In this document: in pieces, positions 42,787-51,773 of the stretch
Layout of the letters: each line of letters begins with the position of its first letter
Numbering within the stretch: position 1 is the first letter of the stretch
Assembly (NCBI RefSeq): GCF_003332825.1
Contig: NZ_QIRF01000001.1
Span: 310,001 to 374,000, forward strand
Direction of reading: 5' to 3'
Length of the DNA: 64,000 bases
DNA from: Dyella sp. C9
GTDB taxonomy: Bacteria; Pseudomonadota; Gammaproteobacteria; Xanthomonadales; Rhodanobacteraceae
Program-made: the position numbers and the translations under genes
The notes under the pieces: generated by a model
What the model was told of the DNA's origin: nothing
Seen by the model: only the letters and a program-made list of their open reading frames with translations
Database searches by the model: none

Positions 42787-44079
42787 TCATAGCCACGCAA
42801 GCAGCGGCGAGGCGCAAAGAAGCAAGCCGACCCCTACGATGAAGGCCAGCCCCGGGCCGCGATACTTGCTGAGCGCCGGCACCTTCCAGACCAGCCATGC
42901 CGGGATCAGGCAGCCAAGCAGGCCGAAGATCGGGCTGCTGATGGTGGTGAACAGGAGTACGGGCAGGTTGCCCTCGATGGCTCCCCAGGCGAGCAGGATC
43001 GCGAGCACCATCACGCCGCGGCCTATCCAGGGCAGGGGAATGCGCTGCGGATCGGTCCAGCGGCTGAGCAAGTTCACCAGCAGGCCCTGCGCCGCCTCGC
43101 GGAAGCCGAGGTATACGCCGAAGAACGCCGTCATGACCGCAAAGATGTTGAGTACGACGCCGACGATGCTGGCCCAGCTGCCGGGAAAGATCTGCGCGGT
43201 GATCGCCAGCGCCGAGATGTTCTGCTGGTAGGCCGAAGCGGCTTCGCCATGGCTCATGGCAAGCGTGAACGACAGGGCATAGAAAAAGACGGTGACGAAC
43301 AGGATGCCGAAGGCGATGTTCATGGCGCGCAGCGCCTTGTGCCTGGCCACGGCCGGGGAGCGCTCGCGGGCCCGGTAGGAAATCACCATCGGGCTCAAGG
43401 TCTGGATGAACAGGATCGAGGTAAGCGTGAAGGGCAGGGTGATCACCGCGTTCTTGGCCAGCTGCGGCGTGGGTGGCACAGTGCCGAGGTTGGCGAGGTC
43501 CCAGCGGGGAATCATGAAAAAGCCCAGCGCCGCCACGATCAGCAGCTTGGTCAGCACCAGCAGCGACGAGATGCGAAATAGCGCGCGCTCGCCGCGCGAG
43601 GCCAGTGCAACCAGCAGCACGATCAGGAGCAGGCCGTACCAGGCGTGGTTCGACCACAGTGCGTGGGTGATGCCGAAGCTGTGCAGGTAGGACGCACTGT
43701 CGCGCGTGATGGCGATGGCGTAGACGAACATCCAGATCGTCAGCATGACGAAGTACAGCAGGCCCAGCGCCGTACCCCAGCCACGACCGAGATAGCTCGC
43801 GATCATGCCCGGGTAGGTCTGGCTGACCGGGGCGTCCGCCAGTGTGTTGATGAACAGGCGTTGGAACAGGTACATGCCCGGATAGCCGATCACGGCCGAC
43901 AGCAGGAACACCCACAGGCCCATCAGGCCGACCTGCACCGGCAGGAACACGATGCCCGCGCCGATGGCCATGCCGATGTTCATCATCACCCAGCCGACGT
44001 CGGTGCTGTCGAATCGAGTGGCGGCGCGCCACTGCGCGTCGGTCATGGATGTCGATGGCGTCGTTTCAAGCGTGGTCAT
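42787..44079 (-). CDS. HAAAP-family amino acid permease
   Basis: The 430-residue protein has eleven predicted membrane helices. The first, VGWVMMNIGMAIGAGIVFLPVQVG, carries the unwound-helix glycine motif of the hydroxy/aromatic amino acid permease family (SdaC, YhjV). It would import serine, threonine or aromatic amino acids with protons. It ends 154 bp from the cysteine dioxygenase. A 9-bp direct repeat CGGCATGAC (44182 and 44193, 11 bp apart) lies upstream of its start. Confidence 0.86.
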   Translation of the reverse strand: MTTLETTPSTSMTDAQWRAATRFDSTDVGWVMMNIGMAIGAGIVFLPVQVGLMGLWVFLLSAVIGYPGMYLFQRLFINTLADAPVSQTYPGMIASYLGRGWGTALGLLYFVMLTIWMFVYAIAITRDSASYLHSFGITHALWSNHAWYGLLLIVLLVALASRGERALFRISSLLVLTKLLIVAALGFFMIPRWDLANLGTVPPTPQLAKNAVITLPFTLTSILFIQTLSPMVISYRARERSPAVARHKALRAMNIAFGILFVTVFFYALSFTLAMSHGEAASAYQQNISALAITAQIFPGSWASIVGVVLNIFAVMTAFFGVYLGFREAAQGLLVNLLSRWTDPQRIPLPWIGRGVMVLAILLAWGAIEGNLPVLLFTTISSPIFGLLGCLIPAWLVWKVPALSKYRGPGLAFIVGVGLLLCASPLLAWL

Positions 44080-44202
44080 GCGTCAGCCCGGGGAGCGGCC
44101 TTGGGGCCGGGCATTATGCAGGGCGGTGGCGGCCAGCCTGATGGCCATTCCTCATGTGCTTAGACACATCCATCCATATGACGGCATGACATCGGCATGA
44201 CT

Positions 44203-44252
44203 CGCCGCAGCTTGCAGCATGCGCCTTGCCGGGCGCGCTGCAGGCTGCGGCG
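44203..44252. other. Large hairpin after the TonB receptor gene
   Basis: A 14-nt arm at 44205-44218 (CCGCAGCTTGCAGC) pairs with 44237-44250 with one G-U wobble; two more base pairs close the base, and an inner GCGCC/GGCGC stem fills the loop. It lies 45 bp past the TonB receptor stop. The absence of a T-run makes its role as an intrinsic terminator doubtful; it may protect or end the receptor mRNA. Confidence 0.5.
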
Positions 44253-44296
44253 GACTCGTCCCGAGGACGAACATCACGCCGGGCTGGCGTGATGAA

Positions 44297-46450
44297 TCAC
44301 CATTGGTAGCGCGCGGTTGCCATCACCGTGAGCTTGGCCCCGTAGTAACAGAACATGTAGCTGGAGCAGTAGGAGACGTAAGTCTTGTTGAACAGATTGT
44401 TGGCGTTCAAGCCAAACATCCACGGTCCGACGCTGTAATGCGCCGCGGCATCGACAAGGGTATGTTGGGGCACGGTCAGCGTGTTGTCCGCACTGCCATA
44501 GCTCTTTCCGACGTAGCGCACGCCCAGGCCGAATCCGAGCTTGTCGAGTGCGCCGCCGTCAATGGTGTAGTCGCCCCAGGCGGAGGCCATTTGCGTCGGT
44601 TGCGCGGTCGGGTGCTTACCCTGGTCGGCATCGTTGGAGCGAAGCACGGTCTGGTAAAGGTGCGAGTACGACGCCAGCAGGCTGAAGTTCTTGGTGATCT
44701 CCGCGTGCCCTTCGATCTCGACGCCGCGCGATCGCACCTCGCCCGTTTGCACCTGGTAGTTGACGTGCAGCGGGTCGGCGGTCAGCACGTTGGTTTCGCG
44801 CAGGTCGTACAAGGCCGCTGTGATGTACGCACGCATGCCGATCGGCTGGTATTTCACGCCGAGCTCGTACTGCTTGCCCAGCGTGGGCGCGAATGAGCTG
44901 CCCGTCCAGCTGTTGCCGGTCTGAGGCTGGAACGAGGTCGAATAGCTGAGATAGGGCGCGATACCGTTGTCGAACTTGTAGTTGAGGGCAGTTCGCCAGG
45001 TGAATGCATGATCACGCTGATCGGTGGATGAGGACACCTCGCCAGTGGTCGCGCTTTGCTGCGTATCCAGCGTGTGGGCCCAGTCGAATCGGCCGCCCAG
45101 GGTGAGCAACCAACGATCCAGGCGCACCTGGTCCTGGAAGTAGCCGCCCAACTGGGAAAGGCGCGTGGACTGGTTCAGCGTGACGGGAACGTTGGGGATG
45201 TCGCTGAAATCCGGATCGTAGATGTCGATCGCGTCCGTGCCGAAGTACGCGCCGCCTCGATGGATGTGGTTGTAGAGGTATTGATAGTCCACGCCGGCCA
45301 GCAGCGTGTGCTGCAGTCCGCCGGTGCTGAAGTCGACCTGCACCTGGTTGTCCAGCGTGTACTGGCCCATGTGCTCCTTGTTGATGTTGCCCCAGTAGTA
45401 GCCGGTGCGCTTATCGGCGTTCAACAGGCTGGACAGCGAGGTCTGGTAGTAGTCGACGTCGTCGTGCAGGTAACGAAGGTTCTGCCGGAACTGCACGTTG
45501 TCGTTGAAGCGGTGCTCGAACAGATAGCCAGCTGAATACTGCGTGCGCGAGAAATGGTCGCGTTCGGGATCGCCCAGGTAATGATCCGGGTTGATCTTGC
45601 CATTGGGGTTGTAGAGCACCGAGCCGTAGGCCGGCAGCGGATTGAAAAGTCCACCCTGGGGATCGCGCTGGACGCTGCTGAGCAGGGTAAGGCTGGTGGC
45701 TTCGCTGGGTCGCCAGGTGAGTGCCGGCGCGATGCCGAAGCGCTGATCGCCGATGTGGTCGGTCTGCGTGTCGGAATCCCGGGCCAGGCCCGTAACGCGA
45801 TAGAGCCACTGGCCATTGGCGTCCAGCGGCCCACCGAAGTCGAAGCCAAGCTGGCGGCGATCGTAGTTGCCGATACTCAGCTCCACCGAATGCAAGGGAT
45901 CCTCGGTGGGCCGCTTGCTCACCATGTCGACGACACCTCCCGGGCTGGCCTGCCCGTAGAGCACGGACGCCGGGCCGCGCAGCACGTCGATGCGTTCGAG
46001 GAAGTAGGGATCGATGCGCGGGTTGGCAAACCAGGTGGTTCGGTTCAACTTCATGCCATCGAGATACGAGTCGGCATCGAAGCCCCGGATGCTGAGCTGG
46101 TCAAAGCGCAGGTCGTTGTCCTGGCTGGAGGCGGCAGGGACGTAGCGCAAGGCCTGGTCCAAGGTCTGCACGCCCTGCGCATCCATCTGCTGGCGCGTGA
46201 TCACGGTGACCGACTGGGGATTGTCGATCAGCGCGGTATCCGTCTTGCTGCCTGCGCTGCTACGCAAGGCGACGTAACCGGCCACGGGTTGATCCGCCTT
46301 TTCCTTGTCGGTTTTCTCGGTGACATGGACGGTGGCCAGCTGTTTGGCATCGTCCTGCTGCGCCGATGCGGCGGTGCTCCAGCAGGAGGCCAAGGCCAGG
46401 GCCAGTGCGGATGTCGTGAACGTGCGGCCGGTCGTCAAGCTGGACGGCAT
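44297..46450 (-). CDS. TonB-dependent siderophore receptor
   Basis: The 717-residue outer-membrane protein has a signal peptide (ALALALASCWSTAASAQ), a TonB plug domain (about 50-200: AYVALRSSAGSKTDTALIDNPQSV-type sequence, IDVLRGPASVLYGQASPGGVVDMVSKRP) and a 22-strand barrel ending in W at the C terminus (TARYQW). The siderophore-type subgroup is recognised by the VTVITRQQMDAQGVQTLDQAL stretch. It takes up a ferric siderophore. A Fur-type palindrome lies 25 bp upstream of its start, and a divergent AraC regulator of the type linked to siderophore receptors is next. No biosynthesis genes are near, so it may use foreign siderophores. Confidence 0.95.
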   Translation of the reverse strand: MPSSLTTGRTFTTSALALALASCWSTAASAQQDDAKQLATVHVTEKTDKEKADQPVAGYVALRSSAGSKTDTALIDNPQSVTVITRQQMDAQGVQTLDQALRYVPAASSQDNDLRFDQLSIRGFDADSYLDGMKLNRTTWFANPRIDPYFLERIDVLRGPASVLYGQASPGGVVDMVSKRPTEDPLHSVELSIGNYDRRQLGFDFGGPLDANGQWLYRVTGLARDSDTQTDHIGDQRFGIAPALTWRPSEATSLTLLSSVQRDPQGGLFNPLPAYGSVLYNPNGKINPDHYLGDPERDHFSRTQYSAGYLFEHRFNDNVQFRQNLRYLHDDVDYYQTSLSSLLNADKRTGYYWGNINKEHMGQYTLDNQVQVDFSTGGLQHTLLAGVDYQYLYNHIHRGGAYFGTDAIDIYDPDFSDIPNVPVTLNQSTRLSQLGGYFQDQVRLDRWLLTLGGRFDWAHTLDTQQSATTGEVSSSTDQRDHAFTWRTALNYKFDNGIAPYLSYSTSFQPQTGNSWTGSSFAPTLGKQYELGVKYQPIGMRAYITAALYDLRETNVLTADPLHVNYQVQTGEVRSRGVEIEGHAEITKNFSLLASYSHLYQTVLRSNDADQGKHPTAQPTQMASAWGDYTIDGGALDKLGFGLGVRYVGKSYGSADNTLTVPQHTLVDAAAHYSVGPWMFGLNANNLFNKTYVSYCSSYMFCYYGAKLTVMATARYQW

Positions 46451-46474
46451 GAAGGGTACCCCTGGAAGAAATCG

Positions 46475-46495
46475 AAATAAGAATCCTTCTTATTT
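46475..46495. promoter_or_regulatory. Fur-box-type palindrome
   Basis: AAATAAGAA (46475-46483) and TTCTTATTT (46487-46495) form a perfect 9-bp inverted repeat with a 3-nt centre, matching the A/T pattern of Fur sites (AATNAGAAT-type half-sites). It lies between the receptor gene (start 46450) and the AraC gene (start 46587), and is very A/T-rich for this genome. Confidence 0.75.
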
Positions 46496-46586
46496 AACTT
46501 GATGCTTCCGGAGCCGTGTGGCCAAATAGCGATGAGAATCCGCCACTGATTGGCCAGTTCTCATCCTTTTCTGGACATGGCTGCAC

Positions 46587-47375
46587 ATGGACAACATCTG
46601 GCGGCAACGCTTCGGTGCGGACTATCAACGGCAGAAGTGGCCGGTCATGGCCTGGGCCAACACCTATCAAGGCGGGGAGCGCCAGATCTGGCACAGCCAC
46701 GAGCAGGGCCAACTGGTCGCGCCGACACAGGGAGTGGTGCGCGTGCTGACATCGGTGGGGGCGTGGGCGGTTACCCCCTTGCACGCGCTGTGGATTGCGC
46801 CGGGCGTCGATCATGAGTTGCACATGGTCGGCTCGGTCGCGTTGAGTACGCTGCGCGTGGAACCCGATGCTGCGCCGTGGTTGTGGCGTGAGTGCAGCCT
46901 GCTCGCGGTCACTCCGCTTTTGCGCGAGCTCTTGCTTAGCATGGCGCGCGACCCTTTCGAGTACGAGGCGCAGGACGATGCTGCGCTGATGGCACCCTTG
47001 GCCTTGCGCTGCCTGCAGACCGCGCAGCTTGTCGATCATGGACGGCTTCCCCTGCCGCGCGACAAGCGCCTGCTGCAGGTATGCGAACTGTTGATCCAGA
47101 GCCCTGGCAGCGAGAACACGCTCGAGCAGATCAGCGCACAAGTGGGCGCAAGCACACGCACCATGACCCGCCTGTTCAAGCAGGAGACCGGTTTGACCTT
47201 CGGTCAATGGCGTCAACAGGCCATGCTGTCGGAAGCCGTCTGCCAGCTCTCGCTCGGCCAGTCGGTTTCCAAGGTCGCACGCTATCTTGGATACACCCAT
47301 ACCAACGCGTTCAGCGCCATGTTCCGGCGCGTACTGGGCGTGCCCCCGCTTCGCTACATGCGAGGCGCGACCTAG
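46587..47375 (+). CDS. AraC-family regulator of the siderophore receptor
   Basis: The 262-residue protein has an N-terminal cupin (ERQIWHSHEQGQLVAPTQGV, PLHALWIAPGVDHELHM) and a C-terminal AraC DNA-binding domain (about 165-258: ISAQVGASTRTMTRLFKQETGLTFGQWRQQ, VARYLGYTHTNAFSAMFRRVLGVPP). Divergent pairing with a TonB receptor is typical for regulators that sense the siderophore. It may itself be iron-regulated by the shared Fur-type site. Confidence 0.9.
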   Translation: MDNIWRQRFGADYQRQKWPVMAWANTYQGGERQIWHSHEQGQLVAPTQGVVRVLTSVGAWAVTPLHALWIAPGVDHELHMVGSVALSTLRVEPDAAPWLWRECSLLAVTPLLRELLLSMARDPFEYEAQDDAALMAPLALRCLQTAQLVDHGRLPLPRDKRLLQVCELLIQSPGSENTLEQISAQVGASTRTMTRLFKQETGLTFGQWRQQAMLSEAVCQLSLGQSVSKVARYLGYTHTNAFSAMFRRVLGVPPLRYMRGAT

Positions 47376-47494
47376 AGCGCTGCCGATCCGGCGGGATCGG
47401 AGCAAGCCGCTTCAAGAGGGACGTGGGGCTGGGCGTTGCACGCCTTTGGGAGGCCGTGCCAGCCATGGTCCTGTAGTGACCGGAAGGGGCCTGC

Positions 47495-47526
47495 TTGACC
47501 CTGGACCTTGATCTATGGTCTAGACT
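47495..47526 (+). promoter_or_regulatory. MerR-type promoter of the copper operon
   Basis: The -35 TTGACC (47495-47500) and -10 TAGACT (47521-47526) are 20 bp apart, the long spacer that MerR proteins untwist. The dyad CTGGACC (47501-47507)/GGTCTAG (47517-47523) fills the spacer. It predicts activation of cueR-copA by Cu(I). Confidence 0.8.
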
Positions 47527-47533
47527 TTCGGGC

Positions 47534-47959
47534 ATGAACACACCCCATGCCTCCATGACCATCGGCGCCGTCGCCAAGCGGGCCGGCGTTGCCATCGACA
47601 CCATCCGCTACTACGAGCGCGAAGGCTTGTTGCCGGAGCCGTTGCGGCGCGCATCGGGCTACCGCAGCTATGACGAGGGCGTGGTGCAGCAGCTGCTTTT
47701 CATCCGGCGGGCCAAGGATCTGGGCTTTACGCTGGAGGAAATCCGCGAACTGCTGGCGCTCTCGGCCGATCGCCATCGTGGCGTGAAGGCGGTGAAGCAT
47801 CGTGCGCAGGAGCGGCTCGCGGCGATCGAGGCGCGCATCGCCGAACTCACCCGCGTGCGTGACGGGTTGGAGCAGCTGATCGACGCCTGCCCGGGCCACG
47901 GCTCGCCCGAGCAGTGCCCGATTCTGCGTGCGCTGACCGGACAGGAGCCGCAGGCATGA
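47534..47959 (+). CDS. cueR: CueR-like MerR-family copper regulator
   Basis: This 141-residue regulator has a MerR helix-turn-helix ([26 protein letters not shown]), a dimerisation helix and a metal loop with two cysteines, C119 and C128, in [11 protein letters not shown] (CueR has CPGDDSADCP). This supports sensing of monovalent copper. ATG 47534 lies seven bases past the -10 box, so the mRNA may be leaderless; ATG 47555, which gives MTIG, is an alternative. Its stop overlaps copA by 4 nt. An operon with the copper ATPase is clear. Confidence 0.87.
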   Translation: MNTPHASMTIGAVAKRAGVAIDTIRYYEREGLLPEPLRRASGYRSYDEGVVQQLLFIRRAKDLGFTLEEIRELLALSADRHRGVKAVKHRAQERLAAIEARIAELTRVRDGLEQLIDACPGHGSPEQCPILRALTGQEPQA

Positions 47960-50388
47960 GCATGGAAAAGCATGACTGCTGCAGCGCGAAGCCGGCGGCA
48001 GCGGAACCCGCGGTGAAGTCCTGCTGCGGTGGTGCGTCAGCGTCGACGGAGCATGCCCATCATGGGCATCATGGCGCGTCGCAGGATCACGTCGCGCAGG
48101 CAGCGAAGGACCCGGTGTGTGGCATGAGCGTGGACCCGTCCACGGCCGCTCATCGCGCCGAGCATGACGGGCACGCCTATTACTTCTGCGCGCAACGCTG
48201 CAAGGAGAAATTCCTTGCCGATCCGGCCCGCTATCTGCAGCCGCCCGCGAAACCGGCGCCTGCGCTGGCCGGCGCGGTCTACACCTGCCCAATGCATCCG
48301 GAGGTGCAGCAGGTCGGACCCGGCCATTGCCCCAAGTGCGGCATGGCGCTGGAGCCGATGATGCCCAGCCTCGACGAGGACGACGGGCACGAACTGCGCG
48401 CCATGTCGCGCCGTTTCTGGATCCTGGCCGTGCTGACCCTGCCGGTGTTCGTGCTGGCGATGGGGCCGCATCTGTTCGGCTGGCACCTGCCGATGCCGTG
48501 GGATGGTGTGGCCGGCTGGGGCGAGGCCATGCTCGCCACCGTAGTTGTGCTGTGGGGCGGCGCACCGTTCTTCGCGCGCGGCTGGCAATCGCTCAGGCCG
48601 TGGTCGCCGAACATGTACACGCTGATCGCCTTGGGTACTGGCGTGGCCTGGCTCTACAGCGTGGTGGCGTTCCTGGCGCCATCGCTGTTTCCGCAGGGCT
48701 TCCACGATGCGCACGGGCGCGTCGGCGTCTATTTCGAATCGGCCGCGGTGATCGTCACCCTGGTGACGCTTGGCGATTTCCTCGAGCTGCGCGCACGCCG
48801 CCGCACCAGCGCCGCGCTGAAGGGGTTGCTGGGCCTTGCGCCGAAGACGGCGCGACGTGTCGCCCGTGATGGCAGTGAGCACGACGTTCCGCTGGACGAG
48901 GTGCATCCCGGCGACATGCTTCGCGTGCGGCCCGGCGAGAGGGTGCCGGTCGATGGCGTGGTCACCGAGGGCAGCAGCCATGTCGACGAATCCATGCTCA
49001 CCGGCGAGCCTTTGCCGGTCGGCAAGCGCCTGGGCGAACGGGTGACCGGTGGCACCATCAACCAGGACGGTGCGCTGCTGATGCGTGCGGACAAGGTCGG
49101 CGCCGAAACCATGCTGGCGCAGATCGTTGCGCTGGTTGCGCAGGCCCAGCGCAGCAAGGCGCCATTGCAGCGCGTGGCCGATCGCGTGGCCGCATGGTTC
49201 GTGCCCGCCGTAGTCGCCGTGGCGGCGCTGGCCTTCGTGCTGTGGGCCTCGCTGGGCCCCGATCCGCGCCTGGCCCACGCGCTGATCGCCGCGGTGTCCG
49301 TGTTGATCATTGCTTGTCCGTGCGCGCTGGGGCTGGCCACGCCGATCTCGATCATGGTCGCCAGCGGCCGCGCCGCGCAGAACGGCGTGCTGTTCCGCGA
49401 CGCCGCGGCGATCGAATCGTTGCGCAGCATCGACACGCTGGTGGTGGACAAGACCGGCACGCTCACCGAGGGCCGGCCCTCGCTGCAGGACGTGGTGAGC
49501 CTTGGCGCCCGTCCGTTCGACCAGTTGCTGGCACTGGCGGCTGCGCTGGAGCGTCCCAGCGAGCATCCGCTGGCCCGCGCGATCCTCGATGGCGCCCAGT
49601 CGCGTGGCATCGCCGTACCGGCAGTGGAGGACTTCCGCTCGATGACTGGCGCCGGCGTGGAAGGCGTCGTGCACGGGCATGCCGTGGCGCTGGGCAATCG
49701 CCAGCTGCTGGCGAACATCGGCGTGACCGCCACGCCGGCGGTGCTGGATCGCGCCGATATCCTGCGTGCACAGGGCGCGACCGTGATGTTCCTGGTCGTC
49801 GATGGCGTGCTGGAAGGCCTGCTGGCGGTGGCCGACCGCGTAAAGGCGAGCACGCCTCGGGCGATTGACGACCTGCATGCAGCCGGCTTGCGCATCGTGA
49901 TGTTGACCGGCGACAACGCCGTCACCGCGAAGGCGGTCGCGGGCGAACTGGGCATCGACGAGGTGCATGCCGATGTATCGCCGGCCGACAAGGCCGCCGT
50001 GGTGCGCTCACTGCGTGCTCAGGGACACCGCGTGGCCATGGCGGGCGATGGCATCAACGACGCACCGGCGTTGGCGGTGGCCGACGTCGGCATTGCCATG
50101 GGCAGCGGTACCGACATCGCCATGGAGAGCGCGCAGGTGACGCTGGTGAAGGGCGAACTCACCGCCATCGTGCGGGCGCGGGCGCTGTCGCAGGCGACCG
50201 TGCGCAATATTCGCCAGAACCTGTTCTTTGCCTTCGTCTACAACGCGGTGGGTGTTCCGCTGGCGGCCGGGCTGCTCTATCCATTGCTTGGCGTGATGCT
50301 GTCGCCGATGGTGGCGGCACTGGCGATGAGCCTGTCCTCGGTGTCGGTGGTGGGCAACGCACTGCGGCTGCGCCACGCTCCACTGTGA
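47956..50388 (+). CDS. copA: Copper-translocating P1B-type ATPase
   Basis: The 810-residue inner-membrane pump exports Cu(I) with ATP. The N terminus has Cys pairs (CC at 8-9 and 23-24) and a His cluster, a YHS domain (about 51-98, [21 protein letters not shown]) and a heavy-metal-binding domain ([19 protein letters not shown]); it has no classical HMA (GMxCxxC) domain. Core motifs are C454-P-C456 in the membrane, phosphorylated D498 in [18 protein letters not shown] and [14 protein letters not shown]. The gene is coupled to cueR. It starts at 47956; MEK at 47962 is possible. Confidence 0.95.
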   Translation: MSMEKHDCCSAKPAAAEPAVKSCCGGASASTEHAHHGHHGASQDHVAQAAKDPVCGMSVDPSTAAHRAEHDGHAYYFCAQRCKEKFLADPARYLQPPAKPAPALAGAVYTCPMHPEVQQVGPGHCPKCGMALEPMMPSLDEDDGHELRAMSRRFWILAVLTLPVFVLAMGPHLFGWHLPMPWDGVAGWGEAMLATVVVLWGGAPFFARGWQSLRPWSPNMYTLIALGTGVAWLYSVVAFLAPSLFPQGFHDAHGRVGVYFESAAVIVTLVTLGDFLELRARRRTSAALKGLLGLAPKTARRVARDGSEHDVPLDEVHPGDMLRVRPGERVPVDGVVTEGSSHVDESMLTGEPLPVGKRLGERVTGGTINQDGALLMRADKVGAETMLAQIVALVAQAQRSKAPLQRVADRVAAWFVPAVVAVAALAFVLWASLGPDPRLAHALIAAVSVLIIACPCALGLATPISIMVASGRAAQNGVLFRDAAAIESLRSIDTLVVDKTGTLTEGRPSLQDVVSLGARPFDQLLALAAALERPSEHPLARAILDGAQSRGIAVPAVEDFRSMTGAGVEGVVHGHAVALGNRQLLANIGVTATPAVLDRADILRAQGATVMFLVVDGVLEGLLAVADRVKASTPRAIDDLHAAGLRIVMLTGDNAVTAKAVAGELGIDEVHADVSPADKAAVVRSLRAQGHRVAMAGDGINDAPALAVADVGIAMGSGTDIAMESAQVTLVKGELTAIVRARALSQATVRNIRQNLFFAFVYNAVGVPLAAGLLYPLLGVMLSPMVAALAMSLSSVSVVGNALRLRHAPL

Positions 50389-50452
50389 TGCTTGTCACCT
50401 GCGATGGCTGACGGCGCATGCTGCCGGCCGGTCCGGGCGATGGGGATGATGG

Positions 50453-50477
50453 CTCCCGCACCATGGGGGTGCGGGAG
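50453..50477 (+). promoter_or_regulatory. Hairpin covering the ribosome-binding site of the small downstream gene
   Basis: CTCCCGCACC (50453-50462) and GGTGCGGGAG (50468-50477) form a perfect 10-bp stem with a 5-nt loop. The right arm contains most of the GGGAGG that serves the ATG at 50486. It may close the start when copA transcription continues, or act as a weak terminator of copA. Confidence 0.55.
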
Positions 50478-50485
50478 GCTTTCAC

Positions 50486-50644
50486 ATGAACATCATCCAT
50501 GACACGCGCAGCACGCTGGACAAGTACCTGCCGTTGCTGGTCGGACTGCTGGTCGCGCTGCTGGCCGGCCGCGCGCTGAAGAAAATGTTCTGGACCGCCT
50601 TTGGCATGTACTGGGCGTTGCGGGCCAGCGGCATCCATTTCTGA
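50486..50644 (+). CDS. 52-residue single-helix membrane protein after copA
   Basis: This short gene encodes MNIIHDTRSTLDKYLPLLVG and continues through a hydrophobic helix (about 14-28) to a basic RALKK and an aromatic tail ending SGIHF. GGGAGG stands eight bases before the ATG. It is 97 bp downstream of copA on the same strand, so it may belong to the copper operon. I do not recognise a family. The coding signal is the strong ribosome-binding site, the clean membrane helix, and the fit into the gap. Confidence 0.65.
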   Translation: MNIIHDTRSTLDKYLPLLVGLLVALLAGRALKKMFWTAFGMYWALRASGIHF

Positions 50645-50748
50645 GCCTGAGGCTTCCGCGCTCGCCATCGCGGCCTGCGGCGGAATGGCGGGCAAGCGCG
50701 GGTCATGCTTTAAACTGCGCGATCAGACCGCTCCCGGGAAGCCCTCCG

Positions 50749-51156
50749 ATGTCCGCCAGCCGCGCCCTAGTCGAACGCTATTACGATGCCTTCAACCGCG
50801 CCGACTGGGAGGCCATGCTCGACTGCCTCACCGACGATGTGGCGCATGACATCAACCAGGGGCAACGTGAAACCGGGCGCGACACGTTCCGCCGTTTCCT
50901 CGAGCGCATGAACCGCAGCTACCGCGAGCAGCTGCGCGACATCGTCATCATGGCCAGCACGGACGACGGCCGCGTCGCCGCCGAATACGTGGTGCACGGA
51001 CAGTACCTTGCCGACGACGAAGGCCTGCCGCCGGCGCACGGCCAACGCTACGTGCTGCCGGGCGGCGCGTTCTTCGCCGTCCGTGATGGCCGCATTGCGC
51101 GGATCAGCAATTACTACAACCTGCAGGACTGGATCAGCCAGGTCTCCGGCGGCTGA
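50749..51156 (+). CDS. SnoaL/NTF2-like protein
   Basis: The 135-residue alpha+beta cone protein matches the SnoaL-like/ketosteroid-isomerase superfamily (LVERYYDAFNRADWEAMLDCLTDDVAHDIN; the end GRIARISNYYNLQDWISQV is typical). Enzymatic function is not set. The GNAT gene follows 3 bp after its stop, so the two are an operon and probably continue into folC, 17 bp later. Confidence 0.85.
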   Translation: MSASRALVERYYDAFNRADWEAMLDCLTDDVAHDINQGQRETGRDTFRRFLERMNRSYREQLRDIVIMASTDDGRVAAEYVVHGQYLADDEGLPPAHGQRYVLPGGAFFAVRDGRIARISNYYNLQDWISQVSGG

Positions 51157-51159
51157 GCC

Positions 51160-51756
51160 ATGGACGTGCGCATCGTCACCAGCATGGGCGAGGCGGTGAG
51201 GCCGCACCTGGAGGCATTGGCGCAGCTGCGCATCCGCGTGTTCCGCGATTATCCCTACCTGTACGACGGCGACATGAGCTACGAGCGCCAGTACCTGGAG
51301 GCCTATGCGCGCTCGCGGCGCAGCGTGTTCGTGCTGGTACTCGATGGCGACAAGGTGGTGGGCTGCTCCACCGGCATTCCGCTGGCCGACGAGATCCCCG
51401 CGATACAGCAACCGTTCGTCAAGCGCGGCATGCTGCTCAACGAAGTGTTCTATTTCGGCGAGTCGGTGCTGCTGCCGGATTATCGGGGGCAGGGCCTGGG
51501 ACACCGCTTCTTCAAGCTGCGCGAGGCGCACGCGCGCCATGTTCCGGGCGTGCGCTGGACTGCCTTCTGCGCGGTGGAACGGGCCGCCAACGATCCGCGC
51601 CAGCCCGCCGGCTACCGTACCAACGACGCGTTCTGGGCCAAGCGCGGCTACGAGCGCCAGGACGACATGTTCTGCACGCTGGACTGGACCGAGGTCGGCG
51701 CCATCGCGCCGAGTACCCACCTGTTGCGTTTCTGGCTGCGCCAGCTGGACGCCTGA
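51160..51756 (+). CDS. GNAT-family N-acetyltransferase
   Basis: The 198-residue protein has the acetyl-CoA-binding region at about 100-125 (ESVLLPDYRGQGLGHRFFKLREAHA; R-G-x-G-x-G is the pyrophosphate loop). The acceptor substrate is unknown. It starts 3 bp after the SnoaL-like stop and ends 17 bp before folC. ATG at 51160 fits the family start. Confidence 0.87.
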   Translation: MDVRIVTSMGEAVRPHLEALAQLRIRVFRDYPYLYDGDMSYERQYLEAYARSRRSVFVLVLDGDKVVGCSTGIPLADEIPAIQQPFVKRGMLLNEVFYFGESVLLPDYRGQGLGHRFFKLREAHARHVPGVRWTAFCAVERAANDPRQPAGYRTNDAFWAKRGYERQDDMFCTLDWTEVGAIAPSTHLLRFWLRQLDA

Positions 51757-51773
51757 AGACCCGTTTCCCCAAT

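Noticed and set aside
48037..49968. A 643-residue frame antisense to copA
   Set aside because: It mirrors copA codons, has no recognisable domain, and copA has all P-type ATPase motifs.
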